Below, piece by piece: positions 1-8,798 of a stretch of DNA of 64,000 nt. Made by a program: the position numbers and the translations under genes. Under the pieces are notes generated by a model that was not told where the DNA came from, did not search any database, and was given only the letters and a program-made list of their open reading frames with translations. The stretch is from Candidatus Goldiibacteriota bacterium HGW-Goldbacteria-1 (GTDB lineage Bacteria > Oederibacteriota > PGYV01). The stretch covers positions 96,450 through 160,449 of the forward strand of contig PGYV01000003.1 in assembly GCA_002839855.1 (NCBI GenBank), given 5' to 3'. Every line of letters starts with the position of its first letter. Position 1 is the first letter of the stretch.

Positions 1-37
1 GCCTGTCTGAAAAACCGTAAAATACGGAGGAAATTCC

Positions 38-724
38 ATGAAAAAAGGTATAATTAGTACTGTCCTTATTTTGTTTTTTGCTGTTTGTTCTTTTGGTACA
101 CAGGCAAGGAATATAGAACTTGTTGATGTTCCCACGGCAAACTCTATGCTTAAGGCTGAACTGCGTTATGATGTTAAGTTTTATGCCGGCGGCGGTGTTT
201 TGAACAGGATATATGTGGGTGTTTTTGACAGGCTTATGATAGGCGCCGCGCTTAATGTAACAAATTTAGTGGGAAACGGACAGATTCAGGTGGTCTTGCC
301 GCCTAAACTTCTGGGCAAATTCAGGATAACCGATGATGAAGGCGGAGTACCTGCCATAGCTATAGGGTATGAAGGCGAATCTTACCTGGATATGTATACA
401 AGAGGGGTATTCATAAGCGTAACAAAAGAGATTGCTTTGGGTTCTGCTTTTATGCAGCTGACGGGTACAGTTTATACAAGTCAGTTCAGCGATATTATTA
501 TGAGCATGGACATGGGGGCCGGCGCGGCATTTGCCATTACACAGGATTTTATGATTTCTGCCGAAGTAGACAGCCTGTTCCGTGACAGTTCATTAAATCT
601 TAACTGCGGAATAAGTTACAGGTTTGAACCTATAACCATTGAAGTAATATTAAAATACGGGCTTGGTGAAGATGACGTAAGGCATTCCAGAGTTTTAAGG
701 CTGACTTATATAAGCTACTTTTAA
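38..724 (+). CDS. Secreted beta-barrel-like protein, unknown family
   Basis: I do not recognise a named family. Residues 1-23 are a Sec signal peptide (Lys-Lys start, long hydrophobic core, likely cut after Thr-Gln-Ala). The remaining ~205 residues are alternating hydrophobic and polar strands rich in Gly and aromatics, ending in ...Tyr-Ile-Ser-Tyr-Phe, a typical outer-membrane barrel terminus. An outer-membrane location is therefore inferred. GGAGG at 26-30 sits seven bases before the ATG. It ends 11 bases before accA and is probably co-transcribed with it. A similar secreted barrel-type protein occurs at 19316-20035, though I see no clear sequence homology between the two. Confidence 0.75.
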   Translation: MKKGIISTVLILFFAVCSFGTQARNIELVDVPTANSMLKAELRYDVKFYAGGGVLNRIYVGVFDRLMIGAALNVTNLVGNGQIQVVLPPKLLGKFRITDDEGGVPAIAIGYEGESYLDMYTRGVFISVTKEIALGSAFMQLTGTVYTSQFSDIIMSMDMGAGAAFAITQDFMISAEVDSLFRDSSLNLNCGISYRFEPITIEVILKYGLGEDDVRHSRVLRLTYISYF

Positions 725-735
725 GGAGAACCCAC

Positions 736-1704
736 ATGCCGGTTGACAAACCACTTGAATTTGAAAAACCTATACTTGAAATTAAAAAGAAGATAGGGGA
801 ACTGAAACTTTTATCCGCTGAAGGCAAGATTAATGCCGATGCGGAGATTAAAACTCTTGAAGCAAAGATGGAAGTTTTAAGGCAGGATATTTATAAAAAT
901 CTTTCTTCCTGGCAGGTAGTTCAGATAATGAGGCATGTGGGAAGGCCCAAAATGCTGGATTTTGTCTCGTTAATGTGCACCGATTTCCAGGAGCTGCACG
1001 GGGACAGGGCTTTTAAAGACGATAAAGCCATGGTGGGCGGAACCGCAAAAATTGACGGTATTCCGGTTATGCTTATAGGGCTTCAGAAAGGAAAAGACAC
1101 AAAAGAAAACCTTTTTAGAAACTTTGGAATGGCGCAGCCTGAAGGGTACAGAAAAGCTTTAAGGCTGATGAAAACAGCAGAGAAATTTAATGTGCCAATA
1201 GTGACATTTGTTGATACAAGCGGCGCTTATCCCGGTCTGGAAAGCGAAGAGCGCGGGGTGGCGGAAGCTATTGCAAGAAATCTTCATGAAATGGCAAGAA
1301 TAAAGGTGCCGATAATTGTCTGTGTAATAGGCGAAGGCGGAAGCGGCGGAGCGCTTGGCGTGGGTGTCGGAGACAGGATACTTATGTTAAAGTATGCCAC
1401 ATACAGTGTTATATCTTTTGAAGGTGCTGCGGCCATTCTTTGGAAAGACAGTACAAAAGCCGCGGAAGCAGCAAAAGTTTTAAAGCCGACTGCGCAGGAT
1501 TTGTTACAAATAAAAGTCATAGATGAAATAGTGGAAGAACCGGTTGAAGGTGCCCACAGGGATTATGATGCAACGGCAGCAAATCTTAAAACAGCAATTG
1601 TGAAGAATCTTAAGGAACTCATGGATACGCCTGCTGACAAGCTTCTTGATGACAGGTACAATAAATTCAGGAACATGGGTTTTTTTACCAGGAGTAACGG
1701 ATAA
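736..1704 (+). CDS. accA: Acetyl-CoA carboxylase carboxyltransferase subunit alpha
   Basis: AccA, with AccD, transfers the carboxyl group from carboxybiotin to acetyl-CoA, giving malonyl-CoA for fatty-acid synthesis in the cytoplasm. The 322-residue length is normal for the family. Diagnostic stretches are the N-terminal helical region, the HGDRAFKDDKAMVGG segment (~residues 94-108) and the Gly-rich EGGSGGALGVGVGDR acyl-CoA/oxyanion segment (~200-214). The ATG follows AAGGAG by a few bases. No accD or accBC lies nearby, but the biotin ligase birA is 5 kb downstream in the same direction. It is packed 2 bases before the amidase gene, so an operon is likely. Confidence 0.96.
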   Translation: MPVDKPLEFEKPILEIKKKIGELKLLSAEGKINADAEIKTLEAKMEVLRQDIYKNLSSWQVVQIMRHVGRPKMLDFVSLMCTDFQELHGDRAFKDDKAMVGGTAKIDGIPVMLIGLQKGKDTKENLFRNFGMAQPEGYRKALRLMKTAEKFNVPIVTFVDTSGAYPGLESEERGVAEAIARNLHEMARIKVPIIVCVIGEGGSGGALGVGVGDRILMLKYATYSVISFEGAAAILWKDSTKAAEAAKVLKPTAQDLLQIKVIDEIVEEPVEGAHRDYDATAANLKTAIVKNLKELMDTPADKLLDDRYNKFRNMGFFTRSNG

Positions 1705-1706
1705 AA

Positions 1707-2462
1707 ATGAAAAAAATACTTACAGCTGTATTATTTATTATTTTCAGTATTTCCTGCTATGCGGCGCAGTCAACAATGCCGCCCGCATCAGAAGAACCGG
1801 AAAACAATTATCAGACAGTGGTGGTGCTTGACCCGGGCCATGGCGGGGGGGAATGGGGCGCGTCAGCCGGGGCAATGCAGGAAAAAAACATAAATTTAAA
1901 GATAGCCCTGCTGGTTAAAAAGAAGCTGGAAGCTTCAGGGAATTCATTAAAAGTCATAATTACAAGAAAGGATGATACCTTTGTTAATGTAAAAGACAGG
2001 GTTGGCATCGCAAATAACAGCAAGGCGGATTTTTTTGTATGCATACACAGCGACAATCTGCCGCAGGAAAATATAAAAGGTTACGCGGTTTATCATTTTT
2101 ATTCGCCTTTCCCGGCACAGGGAAACGGGGAACTGGTGGTAAAGTGGGATGATGTTCAAAAAAAACACATGGGACAGTCGGCAAAAGCGGCCGAGTCCAT
2201 ATCAAAATACCTTTCGGCCTCGCTGATACCGGAGTCTAAAAATACTGCATCGTCGGGCAATGATATTCTTCCGCTTGCGTCGCGCGGGGTAAGAAAAACC
2301 AGGTCATACTGTTTAAATGGCGCTGATATGCCGGCTGTACTTATAGAAACGGGAAATATAAATAATAAAGATGATGCCTCGGCATTGAAGGACGATAAAG
2401 TATTAAATTCTATCGCCTATCATATAAAAGAAGGCATACTTGCCTATTTAAGGGTGAAATAA
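1707..2462 (+). CDS. N-acetylmuramoyl-L-alanine amidase (Amidase_3)
   Basis: A zinc hydrolase that cleaves the amide bond between MurNAc and L-Ala in peptidoglycan, here exported. Residues 1-20 form a signal peptide. The catalytic domain begins with VVVLDPGHGG. The expected zinc ligands are His45, Glu59 (QEKNINL) and His114 (CIHSDN), and the catalytic Glu is Glu214 (LIETGNINN). There is no SH3 or SPOR domain, so at 251 residues this is a minimal enzyme. The start overlaps the accA end region, whose GGAG at 1691-1694 serves as RBS. Its stop overlaps the next start (TAATG), indicating translational coupling to the GerMN protein. Confidence 0.9.
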   Translation: MKKILTAVLFIIFSISCYAAQSTMPPASEEPENNYQTVVVLDPGHGGGEWGASAGAMQEKNINLKIALLVKKKLEASGNSLKVIITRKDDTFVNVKDRVGIANNSKADFFVCIHSDNLPQENIKGYAVYHFYSPFPAQGNGELVVKWDDVQKKHMGQSAKAAESISKYLSASLIPESKNTASSGNDILPLASRGVRKTRSYCLNGADMPAVLIETGNINNKDDASALKDDKVLNSIAYHIKEGILAYLRVK

Positions 2463-3007
2463 TGAGTAAAAAAGTTTTTCTAATTTTAATTTGTGTGCTG
2501 GCAGCAGCCCTTGCCGTGTTTTTGGCGGTAAAAAAAGGCGCGGTAAAAAGTGATTCGCAGAGTGTAATTGCCGCGATTAAGGTTTACAGCGACGGTGACA
2601 AAAAAAGCCCGGTGGATATATATTTTACGGACACTGAAACGGAAAAATTTCTGGTTTATAAGACGGAAATATTTGAAAATAAGCTGATGGAAAACCGCAT
2701 TAAGCAGGTGCTTTTAATACTTTTCTCCGCTCCTCCTGAAGGGTATCTTACATACATACCGCACGGAAGCGCGGTCAGGGAAGTGTTTATGGACCCGAAC
2801 GGTATCTGTTATGTCGACCTTGACAGCGGAATTACCGCTAATTTTAAAGGCGGCACATCGGCGGAAAACCACGCGGTGTACGCTATTGTGAATACGATTA
2901 TGAAAAACTTTGCAAAAGTAAACGGAGTAAGATTTTTAATAGACGGCAAAGAAGCGGAAACGCTTGCCGGCCATATAAAGATAGACGGCATTCTTAGAGC
3001 TGATTAA
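2462..3007 (+). CDS. GerMN domain protein, membrane-anchored
   Basis: The 181-residue protein has an N-terminal hydrophobic segment (~residues 4-23) that is either a membrane anchor or an uncleaved signal. It is followed by one GerMN domain (~50-175): VDIYFTD, a central LLFSAPPEGYLTYIP, YVDLDSGI, and a C-terminal VRFLIDGKEAETLAGHI segment. GerMN domains occur in the spore germination protein GerM and often accompany peptidoglycan amidases in non-sporulating bacteria, so a role in cell-wall remodelling with the upstream amidase is inferred. It overlaps that gene by one base. No sporulation genes are in this window. Confidence 0.85.
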   Translation: MSKKVFLILICVLAAALAVFLAVKKGAVKSDSQSVIAAIKVYSDGDKKSPVDIYFTDTETEKFLVYKTEIFENKLMENRIKQVLLILFSAPPEGYLTYIPHGSAVREVFMDPNGICYVDLDSGITANFKGGTSAENHAVYAIVNTIMKNFAKVNGVRFLIDGKEAETLAGHIKIDGILRAD

Positions 3008-3081
3008 AATTACAAATTGATTTTTATAATTAAAGATGATAAATTATTTCCCGTTTATCGGTTCAAAAAATAAAGGAGTTC

Positions 3082-5706
3082 GTGTTGGATAAATATATTC
3101 CCGAAGAAATAGAAGGAAAGATATATTCTTTCTGGACAGAAAAAGGTTATTTTAAGGCGGATGAAAATTCAACCAAACCGCCTTTTTGTGTTGTTATACC
3201 GCCTCCGAATGTCACGGGTTCGCTTCATATGGGGCACGCGCTTAATAACACGCTGCAGGATATTTTATGCCGCTATAAAAGGGCGCGCGGATTTAATGTA
3301 TTGTGGGTGCCGGGTTGCGACCATGCGGGTATTGCCACGCAGAATGTGGTGGAACGCGAACTGAAAAAAGAAGGAAAAAAGAGGCATGATCTGGGCCGTG
3401 AAAAATTTGTACAGCGCGTGTGGGAATGGAAAGAAAAATACGGCACGACAATCATGATGCAGTTAAGAAAACTTGGAAGCTCACTGGACTGGAGCCGCGA
3501 ACGTTTTACAATGGACGAAGGGCTTTCAGAAGCCGTAAAAGAGGTTTTTGTAAGGCTTTATAATGAAAAACTTATATACAGGGGCGACTATATAATCAAC
3601 TGGTGCCCGCGCTGCCATACGGCGTTATCTGATATTGAAGTGGAACACAAAGATTTAGACGGACATTTTTATCACATAAAATACCCTTATAAGGATAAAC
3701 CGGGTTTTATTCAGGTGGCAACCACAAGGCCTGAAACGCTTCTTGGGGATACTGCTGTGGCGGTTAATCCCGATGACCCAAGATACAAAGATATTCCTGA
3801 AGGTACTATGATATTACTGCCGGAAACAGGCAGGGCAATACCTTTAATTAAAGACGAATATGTAGATAAGGAATTCGGCACAGGCGCGGTAAAAATTACA
3901 CCTGCGCACGATCCGAATGACTTCCTGATAGGCCTAAAACATAAACTTGAAATGATAAAGGTAATGGATGAGAGCGCAAAAATGAACGAAAATGCCGGCG
4001 CTAAATATCAGGGCATGGACAGGTTTGAAGCCAGAAAAAAAATAATGGAAGCGCTTGAAGAGCAGGGGCTTGTTGTCAAAGTAGAAGATCACAAGCACGC
4101 TGTGGGGCACTGCTACCGCTGCAATACCGTAATTGAACCATATGTTTCCACCCAGTGGTTTGTAAAGATAAAACCGCTTGCCCAACCCGCCATAAAAGCG
4201 GTGGAAGACGGTGAAGTTCAGTTTACCCCTGATATGTGGAAAAAAGTATATTTTGAATGGATGAATAATATAAAAGACTGGTGTATTTCCCGTCAGCTGT
4301 GGTGGGGGCACCGTATACCCGCATGGTACTGTGAATGCGGCGAAATTATAGTTTCAAAGGAAACTCCTGCAGGCTGCCCCAAATGCGGCAGCCTGAAAAT
4401 AACCCAGGATGAAGATGTCCTGGACACATGGTTTTCTTCTGCATTATGGCCTTTTTCAACGCTTGGCTGGCCTAAAGATACAAAGGATTTAAAGGCTTTT
4501 TATCCCACATCTGTCCTTGTAACCAGCTGGGACATTCTGTTTTTCTGGGTGGCAAGGATGATAATGACGGGTATAAAATTTATGGAAAAGCCTCCTTTTG
4601 CGCACGTGGTTATAAATTCGCTTGTGTGCGATTCAGAAGGCAAAAAAATGAGCAAATCAAAAGGCAATGTGGTTGACCCGCTTGATATTATTTCAAAGTA
4701 TTCCGCGGATTCGCTGCGCTTTACCATGGCAACGCTGGAAACTGCCACGCGCCATATAGCGTTTTCAGAAGACAGGCTTAAGGGCTACAGCAACTTCATG
4801 AACAAGATATGGAACGCCGCTAAATTTGTAAAACAGAATCTGGAAGGTTATAAAGCTGTGGACCTTGATAAAGCGCAGCTAAAGCTTCCGGAAAAGTGGA
4901 TATTATCACGCTTAAATTCTGTGGTGGACAAAGTGACTGACGCGGTGGAAAGTTTTAAATTCTCGGAATCTTCGCTTTTATTATATGATTTCTTCTGGCA
5001 CGATTTCTGTGACTGGTACCTTGAAATAGCAAAGATAGACCTTTATAAAGAAGGGTCCGATTATAAAAATACTGTTCAGACAGTGCTTGCCAAAGTATTA
5101 AAGGATTCGCTTATATTAATGCACCCGTATATACCGTTTATAACCGAAGAAATTTACGGGCATATGGGTTTTGCCGGAGCAAAAGAAAGTATTATGAAAG
5201 AAAGCTGGCCGTTTGTGCATGAACCTTTTAATTTTGACGCCAAAGAAATGGACACGGTTATGGATGCCATTTACGTTTTAAGAAACGCCAGGGGGCAGTT
5301 TAACATATCCCCGGCTGAAAAACTTGACGGCTATATTGTAACGGATAATAAAGCGCTGGTGGAAGCCAACAGGGATATAATGATAACTCTTGCAAAACTC
5401 AGCTCGCTTAACTTTACGGATAAGACCGGGGAAAATGTGGCAGGCAGGGAAGTAAAAGATTTAGGATTTGCCGGTATTGACATGAAAGGAAAAGTGGATA
5501 CGGCAAAAGAAACAGAAAAAGCAAAAAAAGCCATAGAGAAATTTAATAACGGCATAAAGTCAATAGAAACAAAACTTTCTAACCCCAAGTTTACGGAAAA
5601 TGCGCCGAAAAAACTTGTGGATGAAGAAAACGCGAAAATAGAAAAATTGAAATCAGATATAGCTGATGAAGAGAAGAAAATAAAACTGCTGGAAAGGCTT
5701 GCGTGA
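3082..5706 (+). CDS. valS: Valine--tRNA ligase
   Basis: A class I aminoacyl-tRNA synthetase that charges tRNA-Val. The HIGH motif appears as HMGH (residues 49-52) and the KMSKS motif is intact (522-526). The editing domain (~190-340, with TTRPETLLGDTAVAV) and the Zn-ribbon-like Cys pairs (CECGE...CPKCG) are present. The C-terminal ~65 residues are the Lys/Glu-rich coiled-coil typical of ValRS. The length of 874 is normal. The start is GTG at 3082 or TTG three bases later; AGGAG at 3073-3077 is better spaced for TTG 3085. A 74-base gap separates it from the GerMN gene, and I see no T-box there. Confidence 0.97.
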   Translation: MLDKYIPEEIEGKIYSFWTEKGYFKADENSTKPPFCVVIPPPNVTGSLHMGHALNNTLQDILCRYKRARGFNVLWVPGCDHAGIATQNVVERELKKEGKKRHDLGREKFVQRVWEWKEKYGTTIMMQLRKLGSSLDWSRERFTMDEGLSEAVKEVFVRLYNEKLIYRGDYIINWCPRCHTALSDIEVEHKDLDGHFYHIKYPYKDKPGFIQVATTRPETLLGDTAVAVNPDDPRYKDIPEGTMILLPETGRAIPLIKDEYVDKEFGTGAVKITPAHDPNDFLIGLKHKLEMIKVMDESAKMNENAGAKYQGMDRFEARKKIMEALEEQGLVVKVEDHKHAVGHCYRCNTVIEPYVSTQWFVKIKPLAQPAIKAVEDGEVQFTPDMWKKVYFEWMNNIKDWCISRQLWWGHRIPAWYCECGEIIVSKETPAGCPKCGSLKITQDEDVLDTWFSSALWPFSTLGWPKDTKDLKAFYPTSVLVTSWDILFFWVARMIMTGIKFMEKPPFAHVVINSLVCDSEGKKMSKSKGNVVDPLDIISKYSADSLRFTMATLETATRHIAFSEDRLKGYSNFMNKIWNAAKFVKQNLEGYKAVDLDKAQLKLPEKWILSRLNSVVDKVTDAVESFKFSESSLLLYDFFWHDFCDWYLEIAKIDLYKEGSDYKNTVQTVLAKVLKDSLILMHPYIPFITEEIYGHMGFAGAKESIMKESWPFVHEPFNFDAKEMDTVMDAIYVLRNARGQFNISPAEKLDGYIVTDNKALVEANRDIMITLAKLSSLNFTDKTGENVAGREVKDLGFAGIDMKGKVDTAKETEKAKKAIEKFNNGIKSIETKLSNPKFTENAPKKLVDEENAKIEKLKSDIADEEKKIKLLERLA

Positions 5707-6566
5707 TATGTATGGAAATGCTTAAAAAATTTGAAAAAGAAATGAACGAAATAATAAAGCTGGCTTTAAAAGAAGACATTGGAGCCGGTGATATTACCAC
5801 AGATGTGCTTATATCGCAGTCTGCGGAAACAAAGGCTGTTTTTGTCGCAAAAGATCACGGTATTATATGCGGCCTTCCTGTGGCGAAAAGGGTTTTTCAG
5901 GTGCTTGATAAAAATATAAAAGTCACATTTAAGAAGAAAGACGGAACATGGGTAAAGCCGGGAGAGATACTGGCAACGGTAAAGGGCAGGGCAAGGGCGC
6001 TTTTATCCGGCGAAAGGCTGGCTCTTAATATTATCCAGCGCTTATCCGGAATTGCCACATATACAAGCAAATTTGTTGATATAGCAAGGCCATACGGGGT
6101 TAAAATACTTGATACAAGAAAGACCACCCCGCTGATGAGGCTGCTTGAAAAATATGCCGTAAAGACAGGCGGCGGAGTTAATCATAGAATGGGGCTTTAT
6201 GACGCGGTGCTTATCAAGAACAACCACTTAAAGCAGATTGATATAGAAAAAGCGTATGTGGACATGAGGCGCTGGATACCAAAAGAGATGAAAGTTGAAA
6301 TAGAAGTCGAAACAATAGAGATGCTGGAAAAAGTGATAAAACTTCAGCCGGATATAATAATGCTGGATAACATGAACGTTGAAATGCTGCACAGGGCGAT
6401 TCCCATGGTGCGCAAGTCAGGCATACCTTCCAAAATTGAAGTGTCAGGCGGCATTAATATGAGCAATATCCGTGACGTGGTTAAGACAAGGCCTGATTTT
6501 GTATCTATCGGCTCTATTACCCATTCTCCGCCATCAATGGACATAAGCTTAAGGATGATAAATTAA
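5703..6566 (+). CDS. nadC: Nicotinate-nucleotide pyrophosphorylase (carboxylating)
   Basis: Quinolinate phosphoribosyltransferase converts quinolinate and PRPP to nicotinate mononucleotide in de novo NAD synthesis. Recognisable segments are RLSGIATYT, the DTRKTTPLMR substrate-binding stretch, KTGGGVNHRMGLYDAVLIK, EVEVET and the IMLDNM/EVSGGI barrel strands. The length of ~287 is normal. The GTG at 5703 overlaps the valS stop (GTGA). ATG at 5712 or 5718 are alternative starts giving a slightly shorter product. Neither nadA nor nadB is in the window. It probably belongs to the valS-nadC-birA transcription unit. Confidence 0.95.
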   Translation: MICMEMLKKFEKEMNEIIKLALKEDIGAGDITTDVLISQSAETKAVFVAKDHGIICGLPVAKRVFQVLDKNIKVTFKKKDGTWVKPGEILATVKGRARALLSGERLALNIIQRLSGIATYTSKFVDIARPYGVKILDTRKTTPLMRLLEKYAVKTGGGVNHRMGLYDAVLIKNNHLKQIDIEKAYVDMRRWIPKEMKVEIEVETIEMLEKVIKLQPDIIMLDNMNVEMLHRAIPMVRKSGIPSKIEVSGGINMSNIRDVVKTRPDFVSIGSITHSPPSMDISLRMIN

Positions 6567-6590
6567 CCTTTTTTTAAGGCGGAAGAATCA

Positions 6591-7313
6591 GTGAAAATCA
6601 ACCCTATTGAAGCTGTCCTGAAAAACAAACTTCTTAATAATGTTATTGTTTTTGATACAATTGAATCCACAAATAATTATCTTATTAATAACAGCAATCC
6701 GTCCGGGACTGTTGCCGTGGCTGCTGTGCAGAAATACGGCAAAGGTAAGCAAGGGGCATCGTGGATATCCGCAAGGGGAGGGCTGTGGTTTTCGTTTATA
6801 ATCCATAAGAAAATAAAAATGCCTTTTTTATTTGTCATATTGTCATCTGTAGCGGTGGCGGACACCCTGAAATCTTACGGCGTAAAACCGGAAATAAAGT
6901 GGCCCAACGACGTGCTTGTAGGCGGAAAAAAAATATGCGGTATCCTTATAGAAAACGACTCCTATAACGGCAGAATTGTGACAGGGGTTGGCATTAATTT
7001 AAATAACCGCGTTCCTGCGGGTAAAGGGATTAATGCTGTTTCATTATCAAAACTTACCGGTAAAAAAACAGATATAGATGAATTCTTTTGCGGTGTATTA
7101 AAGCGGATAGACCAAAATCTTGCGGATATTAAAACCGGGCGTGCGCAGCTTATATCGCGGTGGGTAAGGTATCAGGAAAGTCTTAAAGGCAGGCAGATTA
7201 AGGTTATTAAAAATGGTTCTGTGAAAATATATAAGGCGTTAAATGTGACATCTAAAGGCACAATTATGACTGAATGCGGGAAAGAAATTAAAGGGGAAGT
7301 GTTTTTTCTGTAA
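6591..7313 (+). CDS. birA: Biotin--[acetyl-CoA-carboxylase] ligase, single-domain
   Basis: Forms biotinyl-AMP and transfers biotin to the carrier protein of acetyl-CoA carboxylase. Visible motifs are ESTNNYL, the GKGKQGASW loop (the GRGRxG biotin/ATP loop), KWPNDVLVGGKKICGILIE and the TGVGINLNN strand, followed by the small C-terminal SH3-like domain. There is no N-terminal winged helix, so it is a class I ligase without the repressor function of E. coli BirA. The start is GTG with AAGGCGGAAG upstream. It is the last gene of the rightward run that begins with accA, the pathway of its substrate. It ends convergently with the Nudix gene. Confidence 0.94.
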   Translation: MKINPIEAVLKNKLLNNVIVFDTIESTNNYLINNSNPSGTVAVAAVQKYGKGKQGASWISARGGLWFSFIIHKKIKMPFLFVILSSVAVADTLKSYGVKPEIKWPNDVLVGGKKICGILIENDSYNGRIVTGVGINLNNRVPAGKGINAVSLSKLTGKKTDIDEFFCGVLKRIDQNLADIKTGRAQLISRWVRYQESLKGRQIKVIKNGSVKIYKALNVTSKGTIMTECGKEIKGEVFFL

Positions 7314-7367
7314 CTGACAATCATTCTTAAATTTTGCATCCAAGTTTATCAAAATACATTAACCGGA

Positions 7368-7934
7368 TTATTTTAAATATCTTTTTTTCAGGCTTAAAGT
7401 CCTGTATATCCTGTCCAGCATAAGCAGGCTTGTTATGGTTTTTGCATCCCGAATCTTGCCTTTATCTATCATCTCAAGCGCTTTATCAAGCGTTAATGTA
7501 ATTACTTTAATGTCTTCGTCCCAGTCAGGTTTTTTAACCGCGGGGGTTAAACCTGTGGCTATATAAATATCCATGTTTTCGTTCATTACTCCCGGGGTGG
7601 GGTAGAAGTTCAGGATTTTTTTGAATCTTTCCGCGGTAAAGCCGGTCTCTTCCATAATTTCACGCCTGGCGCACGCAAGGGTAGATTCATTGTTGTCCCT
7701 TGTACCGGCAGGCACTTCCACCATATATTGTTTTGCGGCGTACCTGTATTGTTTTATCAGGATGATTATTTTTTTATTTATATCAAGAACCGGGATAATC
7801 ACCGCGGAACCGGGGTGTGTGATAAGGTCGCGTTTAAGCCTGCGCCCTTTAAGGCTTATGACGTCGCTAAATACAGTTATTATTCTTCCTTTATATCCAA
7901 GGCGTCTGGAAAGAAGTTTTTCGGGCGTTTTCAT
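7368..7934 (-). CDS. Nudix hydrolase, ADP-ribose pyrophosphatase-like
   Basis: A 188-residue Nudix protein with a perfect Nudix box, G-x5-E-x7-REUxEExGU, at residues 77-99 (starts GTRDNNE, ends REIMEETGF). The surrounding segments (GSAVIIPVL, KQYRYA, EVPAGT before the box, and YPTPGVMNE after it) are those of the ADP-ribose pyrophosphatase subfamily, which hydrolyses ADP-ribose to AMP and ribose 5-phosphate. The exact substrate is inferred from family resemblance. It starts 5 bases after the stop of the cyclo-ligase gene and is expected to share its promoter. Confidence 0.9.
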   Translation of the reverse strand: MKTPEKLLSRRLGYKGRIITVFSDVISLKGRRLKRDLITHPGSAVIIPVLDINKKIIILIKQYRYAAKQYMVEVPAGTRDNNESTLACARREIMEETGFTAERFKKILNFYPTPGVMNENMDIYIATGLTPAVKKPDWDEDIKVITLTLDKALEMIDKGKIRDAKTITSLLMLDRIYRTLSLKKRYLK

Positions 7935-7939
7935 GGTTT

Positions 7940-8509
7940 TTACCTCGTATCTCTGCAGTTTACAATCTCTTTTTCGGTTATGATAAAGTCCATTTTAATA
8001 TCATGCTTTTCCGCGGGAATGTTTTTTACCAGCTGGCAGGAAAAAGCAAGAGCGGCTTTGATTGTTTTGGAAGGAAGCTTTTTTAAGAATCTGTCATAAT
8101 AACCCTTTCCAAAGCCAATTCTGTTTCCATGTATGTCAAAACCAATACCTGGCGCCGCTACAACGTCTATTTTTTTCATATTTGTTATTACTTTCTTAAT
8201 GACGGGTACCTTTATACCATAAGCATCTTTTTTTAAATGATTACCTTTTGTTAAAATTACAGGGACAATATCATTGCCGCGCACCCAGGGAACACAGACT
8301 GTGGCGCCGGTTTTATGCAGGTAATTTATAAGGGGGGCTGTTCTAACTTCACTTTGTGTGCTGATGTAGGCCATGACTGTCATGCCTTTTTTAAAGGGTA
8401 TCAGCCCTGAAAGTTTTTTAATTATAAGCCTGCTTTGCGGAGCAAGCTCTGTTTGGGGAAGGCAGTTACGCTTCACGCGCAGTTTTTTTCGTAACGAAGT
8501 TTTATCCAT
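7940..8509 (-). CDS. 5-formyltetrahydrofolate cyclo-ligase
   Basis: Converts 5-formyl-THF and ATP to 5,10-methenyl-THF (FthC/YgfA/MTHFS family). The signature GIGFDIHGNRIGFGKGYYDR near the C-terminal third matches the family's ATP/folate-binding loop, and the N-terminal helix has the usual K/R-rich LRKKLRVKR. The reading frame is open 15 codons further upstream, but I choose the ATG at 8509 (189 residues, Met-Asp-Lys-Thr-Ser) because family members begin there and a promoter -10 box ends only six bases before it. There is no Shine-Dalgarno site, so the message may be leaderless. It is followed immediately by the Nudix gene. Confidence 0.92.
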   Translation of the reverse strand: MDKTSLRKKLRVKRNCLPQTELAPQSRLIIKKLSGLIPFKKGMTVMAYISTQSEVRTAPLINYLHKTGATVCVPWVRGNDIVPVILTKGNHLKKDAYGIKVPVIKKVITNMKKIDVVAAPGIGFDIHGNRIGFGKGYYDRFLKKLPSKTIKAALAFSCQLVKNIPAEKHDIKMDFIITEKEIVNCRDTR

Positions 8510-8515
8510 AAAAAC

Positions 8516-8544
8516 ATAATACAATAAATCACGGCCCTTTTCAA
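8516..8544 (-). promoter_or_regulatory. Sigma-70-type promoter for cyclo-ligase/Nudix operon
   Basis: On the minus strand, TTGAAA (8544-8539), a 17-base spacer, then TATTAT (8521-8516). Only six bases separate the -10 box from the ATG at 8509, so transcription should begin at or next to the start codon. This agrees with the absence of an RBS. Confidence 0.6.
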
Positions 8545-8685
8545 GACAGCGCATTGTAAGAGTGTGGATGGGGGTTAGCAGTTTAAGCTATATGCAAATA
8601 TGCAAAAGCGATTAACTGACTCTCTTTTATAGTTGGCCGGGAACTTACCGTTTAGCCTGATGTTTTATGTTTGCTGCTCTTCCGT

Positions 8686-8716
8686 CCCTCCGTGCATCCG
8701 GGCTTCCGTCCCTCTG
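8686..8716. repeat. Dispersed GTCCCTC-type low-complexity repeat
   Basis: This stretch repeats variants of TTCCGTCCCTC. It shares the 15-base word GTCCCTCCGTGCATC with 61868-61882 and is related to the complementary GAGGGACGG words at 61700-61736. It lies in the 244-base gap between two divergent operons. The rest of that gap holds only promoters. Confidence 0.6.
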
Positions 8717-8742
8717 ACTTAATGAATTTAAACGCTTAAGTA

Positions 8743-8770
8743 TTGACTTTTAGGTATTTTCTGATAGAAT
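8743..8770 (+). promoter_or_regulatory. Sigma-70-type promoter for the PilZ pair
   Basis: TTGACT (8743-8748), 16-base spacer, TAGAAT (8765-8770), followed by GAGGAGGG and the ATG at 8799. This is one of the clearest promoters in the window. Confidence 0.65.
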
Positions 8771-8798
8771 TGGTTAAAATATAGAGGAGGGTCATCAA

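Noticed and set aside
3008..3081. T-box riboswitch before valS
   Set aside because: The gap is only 74 bases, with no T-box motif or terminator; at most a weak promoter (TTGATT at 3017) is present.
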